Assembly (NCBI GenBank): GCA_905250075.1
Contig: CAJNOP010000033.1
Span: 233,345 to 297,344, forward strand
Origin: Rotaria sp. Silwood1
Lineage: Eukaryota > Rotifera > Eurotatoria > Philodinida > Philodinidae
DNA length: 64,000 nt
Direction: 5' to 3'
Below, one piece after another: positions 48,991-60,562 of this stretch (position 1 is the first letter of the stretch; each line of letters begins with the position of its first letter). The notes beneath the pieces are model-generated. The model was not told where the DNA came from, searched no databases, and was given only the letters and a program-made list of their open reading frames with translations. The position numbers were made by a program, and so were the translations under genes.

Positions 48991-51492
48991 AATAATTGGC
49001 CCCGCAATGTCATCGCGTAGTAGTCTGTGTCTGTGCTCATGGCGTATGCAGTGTAGCTTCTCATAGTCTTCACTGGATATCTAGGAATAGTGACTTTATG
49101 CTGATAACAGCTTCAAGAAGACATACTACATGGCGCTGCAAGGTCCATTACTTAATTTTTCCTAGCTCGAATGTGGTTTTAATTAATGTGGAAGCTGGCA
49201 TTCTTCACTATTATACAAAATTGTTGTTCTCATTGTTGCTTTATAGATTATCTTCATGACTAGCCAGACTAATCTGCAACCATTTAGCTTTGGACCCCTT
49301 AATTGTGTCATGATATTTGATCTTAGTAATTGTTAACAGTCATCTACTATTATTGTGTGATTGGGTATTAAAATAGTATGGTCTGGTAATATTGCTTCTA
49401 TTCTTAATCTTCTCCATTTATCTAGAAACCTTTCGGAGTCCTTGTACGATCAAAAGTTGTAAGGATCTTCTCAAGTTTTCGACAGGACTCTGCCTTAACT
49501 CCTGATAAATCCTGTTACTACTGAGGAATATTTTAGTTAGACAGATTCATAATAGAATTTCTTCAGCTTCCCGCTTCGACTTTTCCTAGTTCCTCAAACA
49601 AGGTGCTTCCAGAATTGAGTACTGATTCTTTCGAGGATCTATTAGAAGAAAAGAAACGACGATTTTTTCAAGATTTTGTCAATTTTTCGTCAGATACAGG
49701 TTGGGATATTCGTACAAGAATTCATTCTACTTTTTACATAAGTCAGCAAGGACAATTAACACGAAAGTCTTTGTTATATCAAAGACTTTTGAGTATAGGT
49801 GTAAGGTCTTTTTTAAAACTACAGCAACACTCAAACCCACACATATCCTGATAGAATCATAGTTCCAGCCTTGGGAGGCTGTTGAGATTCTGTGATAACA
49901 CTTTTCCTACGACATTCGTGTGTTCATGCCAAGATACTAGAAGAAATTTAATAGCAATCTTGTCACAACCTTAGGATATTTTGGAGCAAATTATATCAGA
50001 GTTATCAAATCCCGTAGGTGCAACCTTTTTTATGACTGAGTGACCTTCTCATGAAAAAATATATGAATCTCTAAAGGATCTTTGACTTAGTCGAAAAATG
50101 TCGAAAGTGAAAAATGTCTTTGAAGAAAAACTTTGGAAAAATGATATACATACGACAGCAATCGTTAAATGTTTTAGGGAATTCTTAATAGCAAAGAATA
50201 TAGTTTATGAGATGAATCAGTGTTAACGTTATGATCTAGGGGATCAAATGTAACTAATCAGCATGATCGATAATATGTCATTTTTTCGTATAGAAACTGT
50301 AAATAACAAACCATCTAACTATTCTATAATATTTATAACAGTATCATAGTATCATTCACCAAGATTATCTATACGATGTTCAATGGCAATGATTTCCCTT
50401 GTTTTAGTCTGACTGGTAAATTTTCACAAAACTAAGTATCTATTAGCTGTACATTTTCAATACTCACTAGTAGAGTTTATTTTATTCATTATAAAAGAAA
50501 ACGTTCATCTTCTATTCGAGAAGATTTAAGTTTGTATGAATTGATCAATGAAATAGCTATATAGTTTGATAGAGTTATACTTGTTGAAGATTTAGCAACT
50601 TTAGCCATAACAATAGAATTTTAGTTACGTGATGGTTCTTCGTGCAACTCTTTTGAGTAGTTGATATCAAGTAATTCTCATCACTATTACTATTGGATAG
50701 AAGTCTAGATAAGAAGCATTAAAAAATCAACAATAAATTATAAATGATTAGAATCGTCCTTTTCTAGGAGACATCATTTTTTTCGATATTTTTTGACTTC
50801 ACTATTTACTTTTCGACATGTTCCCATCAGACTGGATACTTACTGATTCTCTAACGGATTCAGAATGGAAACACTCAAGATTGTTACTAGATAAGCAAAG
50901 TAAGAACAAATTGATGTATAAATATTTTTGTTACCTGGATAGGCAGAAACGCGGTATTTAAACAAACACAAGCCCACAAAGCATGGATCATGTCTACGTA
51001 GGTTACAGAAATTATTTGAAAGACATGACTCTCATATACAAAACAAAGAATGTAATAAGATTAAAATAATACCAATTGTAAAACGAAACCCAATGAAGAG
51101 ACAATGTAGTGTGATCTCAATTGAAATAAAAGATTATCGTGATTTTGTTAAATTGTAAATGAACAAAACGAGTATCCAACGACCGCAATATGTCCCATGC
51201 ACGACAATTACACACGAACATCAAAGAGCTGCCTTTCACTCACGACTTTCTCTATGAAAGCTCTGAAGAAATATGAGAAATAACCCCTGTATTCCTTAGG
51301 ATTTATGTAAACTACCTCTAAACAATTCGTGATGAACTACCAGAAGCTCACTTTAATAGTTGATAGACAGGAACGAGTACCAACATTAAGTAGTATATGA
51401 CCATTTTTGGGCATCTCTACAATAATCGTCACGAATGTTAATGAATACGCACTTTCTATCACCATTGAAAGTTTATCGATATTCCAGTTATA
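48991..51492. other. Interior of the 5-kb element, broken frames only
   Basis: Contains short frames such as one starting MLPELSTDSFEDLLEEKK (49603-49851) and a stop-broken segment near 50500-50650 (SIREDLSLYELINEIAI, TAG, FDRVILVEDLATLAI). These could be remains of a transposase or cargo protein. I cannot assign a family. Confidence 0.4.
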
Positions 51493-52268
51493 TATCGGGT
51501 TGTGCATAACCTTTTGCTAGGGGGGTAGCGCTATTATTTCAAGTTGAATACCTAATGAATTTTATATCAAATTAAAGAGCGTCGAAAACTGGATTTATTA
51601 GTACTAAATAGTAAGAGTTATCAAAATATATTAATGTCGAACTTACGAAGTTTTATGCTTTTTTTAGCATAGAAAATTAAGGCACCAACAATTTTTTATA
51701 GGGAAGAAAAACACTCGATTTTCTCAATAAAATTAGCTTTTTCCATTATTTTTACTAACAAAGACGCTTCGGGATATACTTGTTAGACGCAGTTTTTCAC
51801 GCTGCATCGGATGAGTCTATTTCGAAGCGTCTTTATCAGTAAAGATAATGAAAAAAGCTAATTTCATTGAAAAAATCAAATGTTTTTCTTCCATATAAAA
51901 AAACCGAGTTATTAGAGATTTTTTTAGGATTTTACAAGTAATTTTTAAAATTTCTTATCTCAGAAAAATGGCTTAAAAAACTTCTGATATATACAGTTTT
52001 GTAAAGCTCGACGAGCTCTATCGAACCATGTAAAAATATCAAAAGAAAATATTTCACTCTATATTTGAACTGCTGGCGCCTTAATTTTCTATGCTAAAAA
52101 AAGCATAAAATTTCGTAAGTTCGACATTAATACATTTTGATAACTCTTACTATTTAGTACTAATAAATCCAGTTTTCGACGCTCTTTAATTTGATATAAA
52201 ATTCATTAGGTATTCAACTTGAAATAATAGCGTTACCCCCCTAGCAAAAGGTTATGCACAACCCGATA
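51493..52268. mobile_element. 776-bp MITE with ~190-bp inverted arms, nested
   Basis: The arms 51493-51686 and 52075-52268 are near-identical inverse copies, with termini TATCGGGTTGTGCATAACC / GGTTATGCACAACCCGATA. A second inverted repeat sits inside (caaagacgcttcg near 51770, cgaagcgtcttt near 51818). Arm identity looks higher than that of the host element's ends, so this insertion is younger. No coding capacity; superfamily not assignable. Confidence 0.8.
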
Positions 52269-53137
52269 GTAGCAGATAACCGATAGGTAACGAGTTATAT
52301 AGTAGTCCTTGAACTATTGAAACCTTTCCCTCTTATATAGCAACTGATGGCTTATGGATAGCACCACTATATTGTAGTGAATGACATATGAATACGCTCT
52401 TTACATAGTATCACGTATAGATAGCTCCGATATACTACCTATGGAGAGTTATGGGTACTTTTATGGATATTTATTGAGTTTTATAAATTTCTAAAAAAAG
52501 TGTTATTCCATAGGAAAACGTATACCTTAACTTTAAAAAGTTTAAAGTTACTGTAAAGTGTGGTCACTTTCATTTTAAAAGTTAAAGTTTAAAGTGCACT
52601 ACTTTAACTTTAAACTTAAAGAAAAGTTAAAGTGCCACCTCTACTTCCACTATAGTCCAATTGTACACAAACTGTGCTGCAGCTGTAGTCTGGATAGGTT
52701 CCAGCTATACTCCAGCTATACTCCAACTGTACTCCAATTTTTTTTGGACTAGAGTGAGTCTCGCTATTTCCCCCTTGGTTCTACATCTAAATCCTAGATG
52801 TGTTAAAAATTTCCATATTATTAATTTCAAGAATGAGCAGAGATAATTGATCGATAGATAACTAGTGAATAAACTGCACCATCTGTATTTCAATGCTTTG
52901 GGATAAATAGAAATTTAATATGTACAATTAGGATAATGAAGATGCAGTCAATATCAGCTTGAATAAAGCGTTATATGGGCACATGTATATTATCTTTCTA
53001 AGATATAGTGCATTAATACATTCTGGATAGATTTACAAAACAAATGATAAATTGAGCAAATTTATGTAATACTACATCAAATTTATCTCATCATTATGTG
53101 AAAAAATTAAGCCTAAAACAGTACTTTTGTATACTTA

Positions 53138-54021
53138 CGAGGGAACATATTTGAGTGTATCCACTGAGAAAAAATTTAAAAGCATCCTATTCGATAGAGA
53201 CCTTGATGAATATCTCGAATATCAATATCTTAGTTGCCCTCGTTTTGCTTTTGAAAAAATAGAAGTTTCAAACTTTTTCATTTCTAGGTTTTTTTCTGAT
53301 AGTGAATGTATCACACTATTCATCACTTTTGTCATGTACTCAAGAGCGATCAGTTTTTTTTAGAAGGAAACTAAAATATAATGAAGAATCTGTATGCAGA
53401 AGTCATCTCTTTGCCACAAGTAAGGGTACTATGACTTTGTTTCCCATCTAGATATTTCTATACTATATGGCAGCATGTCTAAGAGTTTATCAGAGGGCAG
53501 TTTTCAAAGGAAGAGTCAGAACATGTCAGAAGTCGTTTTCTAACGCTATCCAAAGTAGTATGAACTCATCTTTTGATTAGCTTTGCTGTGAAAAATTTTA
53601 TAAATTCTGGAAGGGAATAGCGACTATCTGACAGCTTCACATAAATCCGACACTGCAACTGTAATACTAAATTACTGAAAATGACAAACATTCGATCAAG
53701 TGAACACCCAGATGAAAAACATAGTCATGATACCCTTACTTGTGACAAAGAGATGACTTATGTATACAGATTCTTCTTCATACTTTAGTTTCCTTCTAAA
53801 AAAACTGATCGCTCTTGAGTATATGACAAAAGTGATGAATGGTGTGATACATTCGCTATCAGAAAAAAAACCTAGAAATGAAAAAGTTTGAAACTTCTAT
53901 TTTCTCAAAAGCAAAACGAGGGCAACTAAGATATTGATATTCGAAATATTCATCAAGGTGTCTATCGAATAGGATGCTTTTAAATTTTTTCTCAGTGAAT
54001 ACACGCAAATATGTTCCCTCG
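53138..54021. mobile_element. 884-bp long-TIR element, TTA duplication, copy A
   Basis: Begins CGAGGGAACATATTTG and ends with the inverse (CAAATATGTTCCCTCG). Arms extend about 315 bp on each side (to ~53453 and from ~53716). TTA flanks both ends (53135-53137, 54022-54024), a 3-bp TWA duplication as in PIF/Harbinger elements. The 78-codon frame at 53127-53363 lies inside the left arm and is not a gene. Same terminal CGAGGGAAC as the element at 59979. Confidence 0.8.
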
Positions 54022-54175
54022 TTAGTCTAGCAGGCTGTTAGAACTAAATCCCAGGTAGAGCTGTTCTATCGATTACTAAAGACGACACATTATAGTATAT
54101 ATTTCCATAATAAAACATTCAATATTTACTGTTTTATAAAATTTTAAACATCATGAACAGAACTTTTGGTATGCT

Positions 54176-55006
54176 CTAAATGTTATCATAATTAAAATGA
54201 TATGGATCACCATCATAATAAACTGAATAATTTGCAGCAATAGTATTATCATGAGCTTGTATAAATCTGAAATTCCATACTTTATTAGAATATTCAACAT
54301 AAATATTATTTGTTTGATTTAAGTCACTTAACATAATACGAGCAACATGAAGAATATAATCATCGATTGCATTATGTGGAATATTTATTCATACATCTGC
54401 AAGTTTATTAATTGAATTAGCAACAAATGAAATTATTTCCCATGGATTATGATGCAAGCCTCGATAATATGGCCAATTTCTTTAAGCATTTCCATTTGTA
54501 CTTATCCAATCCATAAAACATATTAAACTAAAACGTGATAAATGTGCTAATAACAAATTAGTTATATTTGATTTTGATGTTAAATCATGACCCGATTGTA
54601 ATAAAACTATATCTTGTAAACCATAACCACTTGTATTACGAAAACTAAGCATCAGACCAATTGTATTTTGTATAATATTGATAACAGCTGTTAGCGTACT
54701 TGTGGAAGCATCATATGATTGATTAGTAATATATGAATGTTGATCAAAGTCTGTTGAAATCTGCGCATTACCTTTTGCATATAAAACATATGTTCCACCA
54801 AAATCAACACTTTCTTCAGCTACTACTGTTCCAATATCACCGATTGACCATTCAGTGATAGGATCAAATGTTGTATTACCATCCAAAGGTTTATCTAGAG
54901 TACCCTATTGTTGACTAAGACTCCAATCAGCTACACCAGGCATGTTAGCACCATTAGCAGTTAATGTATTCACATCTGTTATTAAAATAATTATTAACCA
55001 AAACAT
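54176..55006 (-). pseudogene. Glycoside-hydrolase-like secreted protein, three in-frame stops
   Basis: A single frame of 277 codons from ATG (55004-55006) to TAG (54176-54178), interrupted by TAG after GVADWSLSQQ, TAA after DWISTNGNA and TGA after NSINKLADV. The start MFWLIIILITDVNTLTA looks like a signal peptide. The blocks ICFMDWISTNGN, INIPHNAIDDYILHVARIML and IYVEYSNKVWNF resemble microbial cellulose-binding/glycoside-hydrolase-like proteins with a YVEYSNEVWN motif. Here the acidic residue of that motif is Lys. The frame stops soon after, so the C-terminal part is also missing. No introns. Probable horizontal origin followed by inactivation; family assignment is from memory of the motif. 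Confidence 0.6.
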
Positions 55007-55716
55007 TCTTTAATTATCTTAAACAAAAGTTTCAAAATATTTTATTAATTCAACGTCTTATGAATTTAAATTGAACATTTATATTTCATTTCATATAAAT
55101 ATCAATATATAAATCAAAGTATTAAGCATCATTCTAAATTAACTTTTACTTCAATGTAGAAAGCTTCAAAAGTATGATCGAATGTTAACAGAACGTTTAT
55201 GAAGGATTAGACTAAGTGTAGACTATACCTTCTGAAATAACACAATGAAACTTTGCCACTATCTTACATTATATTTTACTCTATTATGAAAATAAAATGA
55301 ACAACATAAAAAGCTTCTATTTAACTCTTTAGGTCCGGGAGACGTAAATTTGCATCCTACAATTTGAAAGTATAAAAACATTTAAGTAATGAAGAGATAC
55401 CACTTATGAAGGGATATTATAAGACGTGATGTTGTGTGCTATAACTCGTTTCAAGAGGTAAGTACATTGAAACCAGTTTAACTAATATAGGTCATCGTAG
55501 ATCTTAAGATAAACAATGATGTTGAGTTTTGAGAATTTTTACTATTTTTTATTTTGAAAAATAATCTCCGACTGAAAGGGTTAATTAAATTTTAATCACC
55601 AGCAATTGCTCTAATTTGAGAAAGTGCGAAGTAGGACGTGGGCAAAGAAATGTACGCAGAGGATAGAGTTCAATGTTATAAACACATTTATTATGATAAA
55701 AAAATCAAACACATCA

Positions 55717-57561
55717 CTAAAAGTTTAAATTAGTACGGATATAAACGCAAACAGAAGAAAAAAGCAATAAAAAATACTGGTATTTATTGGTGTATGTATT
55801 TGCAAACGATGTGAATGTACTGTTTGTGACAGCATACCGATCCCAGAACCGTGAACAAGTAGGATAATAATAACGGTTTCTCATCTGTGGATTGATCTCA
55901 ATAACGAAGTCATTATCGATTGAGTTTTGATAAACATTCCAGTTGGCTGGACTTCCACTATAATTAGGATTCGAGTTATAGATGAAATGGGCCCAATATA
56001 ACATCATATTTGTAGAGAGTTGTTGTTCCATTGCATTGAAAGTGTAATTGCGTAAAAAATAAGGAAGATATGATGGAAAGAGCATGGGAAGTTCGGCAGC
56101 ATGAGCTACACCGGAGCAAGATGGTGTAGCAGATAGGAGATGATTATATGTATATAAATAAGAAGGTATTGCATAACTAGAAAAACTCGAAGCAATACGT
56201 CTAGATCCACAATTCATCCAAGAGTTACTGTATACTATATTTAGATACGTTAATGGATTATTATAGGCAGATATGGGTCCATAGATTGAAGGAATCTCAT
56301 CAATAATGGTGGCATTGTATATTGTCTTGAAGTAGACTTGAACATGTGCGCTGTTGGCAGTGCCATTAAAGATCGGACATGTGATCATAGTTGTCTCGTT
56401 CGCCGTGGTTCCGATCAGTAGAGGAACTTTTTGGAAGTTTCCTCTAGCATAGTAATTTTCCATGATATCGTTCAGGACGTAACAGTCGATAACTGGAATA
56501 CCAGATATTCCATTCATATCTTTAGACGTCACAACAAGCTGGACAGCCAGAATTTGATCTACGGTTAGATTGCGGAGACATTGCACGGTAGTACAATTTG
56601 TATTAGCTCGCAAAACGTTGCCGGTCTTGTTGATGGCTACTTGCAAAGGATCCACTAAATTGGGCCATATAGTACCACTTCCAACATGGGCTCTTTGAAA
56701 CGTGCCACTGGAAACCAGTGAGGATGTGAGCAAAATTGCTGTGCTTATACCGCCAGCACTCTCACCACCGACGGTAATTTGCTCAGGATTGCCACCGAAA
56801 CCAGCAATATTCTTCTTTATCCAGTCTAATGCCATTATTTGATCTAATATGCCATAGTTACCAGTGGTGCTTCTGTTGTCGATACCTGATCTTTCGGCAA
56901 ACAATCCTTCATCTGCGAGAAAACCGAACAGGCCAAGTCGATAGTTGATCGTAACGATGACTATAGGAACAGAATTGATAATGCTTGTGCTAACGAACGG
57001 AGTAGCATTATACTGCATAGAAGAACCGGCATTAAAACCGCCTCCATGAATCCAAACATATACAGGTAAATTATTTGCATTTTCCGGAGCGTATACGTTT
57101 AAGATGAGACAAGCTTCGGTACGTGGGAAGCCAAAGTCATACACCTGAAGACAAGAATTGGAATTGTATGCTTCTCTAGTAACATTGGATGTGGCAAGAG
57201 CTCGAGGGGGCATCCACCTAAGGTTTCCAATAGGTTGTTGAGCATAAGGTATGCCAAACCAATAATTCACATTCGTACTATTTATTGTTATTTGACGGCC
57301 AATATAAACACCTTGTTGTGTTTGAGCCATCGGTGAAATGTTGGTCGCTTTGGTGACTGGAATAATCAGTAATACCAACAGTACCACTGCTAGAGCTTCT
57401 ATCATGATCTTGCGTGGGGTTACCATTCTTCTATATAAATTTATATGATTTACTCGTATTCTTGTTTGTATACTCTCGGGTGATACTGGTATAAATAGGG
57501 ATAGGATACTGCGAAAATACTCTCTCACTTCTACCTTTGTGTTAGTCACAAAGCTGGGCAA
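55717..57561 (-). CDS. Type-B carboxylesterase, intronless
   Basis: Alpha/beta-hydrolase of the carboxylesterase/cholinesterase family, hydrolysing carboxylic esters outside the cell or at the membrane. The frame has 614 residues; the likelier start is Met46 (57424-57426), directly before the hydrophobic signal or anchor MIEALAVVLLVLLIIPV. In long numbering: FGIPYAQQPIGNLRW, oxyanion motif HGGGF (172-176), nucleophile elbow GGESAGG with Ser268, acid Glu389 (TTANETTM) and base His487 (GVAHAAELP). Many N-x-S/T sites suit a secreted protein. The C-terminus has a short hydrophobic run. There are no introns in 1.8 kb and it is visibly richer in G+C than the conserved genes to the left, with an enzyme pseudogene downstream, all suggesting horizontal acquisition. 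Confidence 0.92.
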   Translation of the reverse strand: MPSFVTNTKVEVREYFRSILSLFIPVSPESIQTRIRVNHINLYRRMVTPRKIMIEALAVVLLVLLIIPVTKATNISPMAQTQQGVYIGRQITINSTNVNYWFGIPYAQQPIGNLRWMPPRALATSNVTREAYNSNSCLQVYDFGFPRTEACLILNVYAPENANNLPVYVWIHGGGFNAGSSMQYNATPFVSTSIINSVPIVIVTINYRLGLFGFLADEGLFAERSGIDNRSTTGNYGILDQIMALDWIKKNIAGFGGNPEQITVGGESAGGISTAILLTSSLVSSGTFQRAHVGSGTIWPNLVDPLQVAINKTGNVLRANTNCTTVQCLRNLTVDQILAVQLVVTSKDMNGISGIPVIDCYVLNDIMENYYARGNFQKVPLLIGTTANETTMITCPIFNGTANSAHVQVYFKTIYNATIIDEIPSIYGPISAYNNPLTYLNIVYSNSWMNCGSRRIASSFSSYAIPSYLYTYNHLLSATPSCSGVAHAAELPMLFPSYLPYFLRNYTFNAMEQQLSTNMMLYWAHFIYNSNPNYSGSPANWNVYQNSIDNDFVIEINPQMRNRYYYPTCSRFWDRYAVTNSTFTSFANTYTNKYQYFLLLFSSVCVYIRTNLNF

Positions 57562-57573
57562 GTATGGACTTGT

Positions 57574-57644
57574 TTGAGTGTGAGTGCGAGTGCGAGTGCG
57601 AGTGCGAGTACGAGTGCGAGTACGAGTGCGAGTGCGAGCCCGCG
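57574..57644 (+). repeat. (GAGTGC)n hexanucleotide tandem repeat
   Basis: About 11-12 units of gagtgc/gagtac, immediately upstream of the carboxylesterase reading frame. The Ser-Ala-Ser frame it encodes on the plus strand is an artefact. Confidence 0.9.
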
Positions 57645-59840
57645 CAATATATTACAAACGTTGAAAATGGTTGAGACAGAACTGGGAGTATTTTCGCCGT
57701 TCTTCCACTATGTTTATTTAGATATCATCAAAGAGAAAGTAAAAAATAATATGAATACAAGGGTGTTAACCAACACATGATATCCCAATAAGATCTTTCT
57801 CAAGTCAGAATGCAGTACCCATCTTTTGAGGAAATATAGTAGTTTGTTACCACTTATAAAGCAATATTGATAGCTTACTGTCATCTTTCAATAAAAGCTC
57901 AAACAGCAGAAAAGAAAAAGAACATGGGTAAAAGCAGGTATTTACTTATCAAATACTACATTCCTAGCATCCAGTCGACATTTGCACACCGGACGACAAT
58001 AACAGAGAACGCAAAAAATAATGAATCATTGCAATCAACAGAATAAGCAAAATTACAACCATAGACTATTCGTTTTTACCTTGCAAGCACTCCATGTTGC
58101 ATCAGTTATTCTTTTCTTTGTTATTTATAGTTCGTTTAGACGTATTTTTTCACACTAGGACTCAAATATTCAATACATTTTTGAAAATCCACAATGGCTT
58201 ACAAAAGTATTATGATGCTAGGGTGAGGGGTGAGATGAGTCTAGCAACCATTATCACGATTTCATCCCGACTACAGAAACCATCAGATGGCTTTAACTTC
58301 ATATACATTTTGAATGTTTTGGAAATCGATTAACGGAATGAATGTGAATCTGAAATATATATTCAGAAAAATAAATTAGAATTGCTAATAGTGTCAATGA
58401 AAATTGTTATATTTGTATTAGATGTTTATTTATTGAGGGTGAATCTTGGTATGCCAAGATCCAGATTTCGTGTTCCCCCAAAAGAACACTCATCAGTTGA
58501 TTTTGACTCTTAGTCGTATTTGTTTTAAATGATTGCGAAGAATCACAAACGAAATGCATATATCTATAAAGAAATCTAACACGAAGTTAGAAAGCAATAG
58601 ATATCAATTTGAATGACAGTATGAATCTCGAAAGTATAAATGAATTCATCCTCAGCTATCGAGATGCGATAGGAGCCACCTGTGATCAATCTTTCCGAGT
58701 TCACCCGCAGCTATTGCGCAGTAGTGAGAACCGTCTGTATAAAGATTCCACCTTCACCTTCAGTAAGAGAAATATCCTATGTGTCAAGATTTCCGTGTTA
58801 CCCTCAGCAGTGCAGATTCCTTGTAGTAGTGATCAAGATAATGGTCTTACTTCCTCAAGTATATCGATATGTTCGAGAAAAATGTTTATTCAATCTTGAC
58901 ACTGTCTGTATATTTAAGGAAGTGATTATGTGCACCCAAACAGTTATAAGAAACTATTTAGCAAAAATTAAGTTATATCAGTCTTATATGCACTTGATTA
59001 TTAACATATATGAAATTCATTAACTTAATAGTAATTTTACTTTATTAATTTTTTGTTATATTCAAAAAAATGTACAAATCAATTGTTACAATTACATAAA
59101 TATTTGAAAAATTTAGTTTAAATAAATATCAACCAATTTAGAAACATTTCTAGTACTTCCTCTTCTGGGCTTTGAAGGAAATGGTTGTATTATTTTTAAT
59201 TATTACATTTAGCGAAAATGATATTATATCAGCGTTTTTCTTCACTTTTAATTTTACGTTTTCTTTCTATTGACTAGTTATAAAACAAAAGATACTATTT
59301 TTTCATAATTAATTGGTTTACGAATTGGAAAATTAAAAAACATAAAAGTCTAATCAGCATTTAGTCTAGGATAATACTCTTCATTAGAATACGATAAATA
59401 ATTTTCTCTTCCATGCTCCCTGTGCTGCTGCTTGTTAACACTTAAAGATCAAATGAACTTAGTTAATGTAGTCTCATTTATAGTGCACGCATCTACTAGT
59501 CTGATTGTGTTTACTCTTGATTTAATACTAACCAGTGAATAAGTAGTTCATTGCTACTCTTCAATCAGAAAAATGGAACAATGTTAAAAAAACAAAGTGA
59601 GTGTTGGTGATTCCTACTGTTTCCACAACATCTTGTTTCATTGTAGATTCATATAGACATTGGTGATTTCAGGATTACCTACAGATGATTTTTCAAACAA
59701 GTAATATGGAAAACATGTTTCCTTCAGAATGAGTAAGATCGTAGTATTATCAATGATCATATGCCTTTTTTTAATTTTGTAGGTATATTCGATTGGTGAT
59801 GTAAAACATATTTCAATGCATTATTGATTTGTAGTGATCG
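57645..59840. other. No supported gene
   Basis: A G+C-richer stretch at 58600-58900 gives two overlapping open frames (96 and 113 codons) with no recognisable domain. The rest is AT-rich and featureless to my reading. Confidence 0.45.
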
Positions 59841-59854
59841 AATAAAAAAAAAAT

Positions 59855-59975
59855 CTGTTTGCATTGAAATTAGTCGATAAGATTTTTACTCGTAAAGAAC
59901 TTGTTGAACTTGATCCAACAACAAAAAAAAAGAACTTATGGAACATCCAAGTTATGCATTTATAAAAGGTATGTC
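59855..59975 (+). pseudogene. Short coding relic interrupted by an element insertion
   Basis: The frame reads LKLVDKIFTRKELVELDPTT and, after a one-base shift in a run of A, ELMEHPSYAFIKG. Then element B begins at a TTA. The pattern recalls BEN-domain-type segments but is too short to be sure. No matching continuation is evident beyond 60565. Confidence 0.3.
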
Positions 59976-59978
59976 TTA

Positions 59979-60562
59979 CGAGGGAACCGTTCCAACTGAT
60001 AAATCGCTTTTTTAATGAAAGCTGGTGGGTTATAGGTTATCGACTATGCTGATTTCGAATATGAGTATGAGGAGTGCCCTTAGGCCTTTATAGGATGGTT
60101 TTCTAGAAAACCAGATCTCTAGAAAACCAACTTTAAACTAAATTTTTGTTTTTGACCTGCTCAGGTTATAAAGCACATCAAGTTGTCTATTAATCGATAT
60201 TTTCTTTTGTTTCAAATAGATTTTACGATGACATACAGTCAATGGAATTCACATAGTAGATGCATATTACTAGCATTTCACTGTACAAATAGGAAAGTTT
60301 AATGTTGTTTATTCAAGACAATCCATGCAAAGCAGGAAAAACTATTGATTTATAGGCAACTCAATGTGCTCTATAATCTGAGCAGATCAAAAACAAAAAT
60401 TTCATTTAAATAGGTTTTCTGAAGACCTGGTTTTCCAGAAACCCACCCTATGAAGGCCTAAGGGCACTCCTCATACTCATATTCGGAATCAGCATAGTCG
60501 ATAACCTATAACCCACCAGCTTTCATTAAAAAAGCGATTTATCAGTTGGAACGGTTCCCTCG
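59979..60562. mobile_element. 584-bp long-TIR element, TTA duplication, copy B
   Basis: Begins CGAGGGAACCGTTCC and ends GGAACGGTTCCCTCG; arms run about 200 bp on each side (left to ~60200). TTA lies at both borders (59976-59978, 60563-60565). It shares the terminal CGAGGGAAC and the TTA target with the element at 53138, but the inner arm sequence differs. Non-autonomous. Confidence 0.8.

Larger units (their letters stand above)
47766..52777. mobile_element. 5.0-kb DNA-transposon-like element with layered subterminal repeats
   Basis: Borders are imperfect inverted repeats: CAAGGGGGAAAAAGCGAGAC from 47766, and its near-inverse (gtctcgctatttcccccttg) ending at 52777. Moving inwards on both sides: an 11-bp minisatellite (GTACTCCARYY; 47797-47884 and ~52690-52735, direct), a zone of aagttaaagtttaaag words opened by GGTGGCACTTTAAC (48206-48360) and closed by its inverse (52520-52640), then tandem ~41-bp units with actatataac (48445-48790) mirrored by degenerate inverted units (52270-52470). 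The centre has only broken frames and a nested MITE (51493-52268). No transposase was recognised and no target duplication found. I infer a degenerate non-autonomous transposon or foldback element. Confidence 0.65.

Noticed and set aside
53127..53363. 78-codon plus-strand gene
   Set aside because: It lies inside the left inverted arm of a MITE and its mirror exists in the right arm.
37450..55006. Alternative genetic code explaining the in-frame stops
   Set aside because: All three stop codons interrupt the pseudogenes, while intact genes terminate normally with TAA or TGA.
57574..57780. Ser-Ala-Ser-rich small protein
   Set aside because: Its first third is a translation of the GAGTGC array and the rest has no support.
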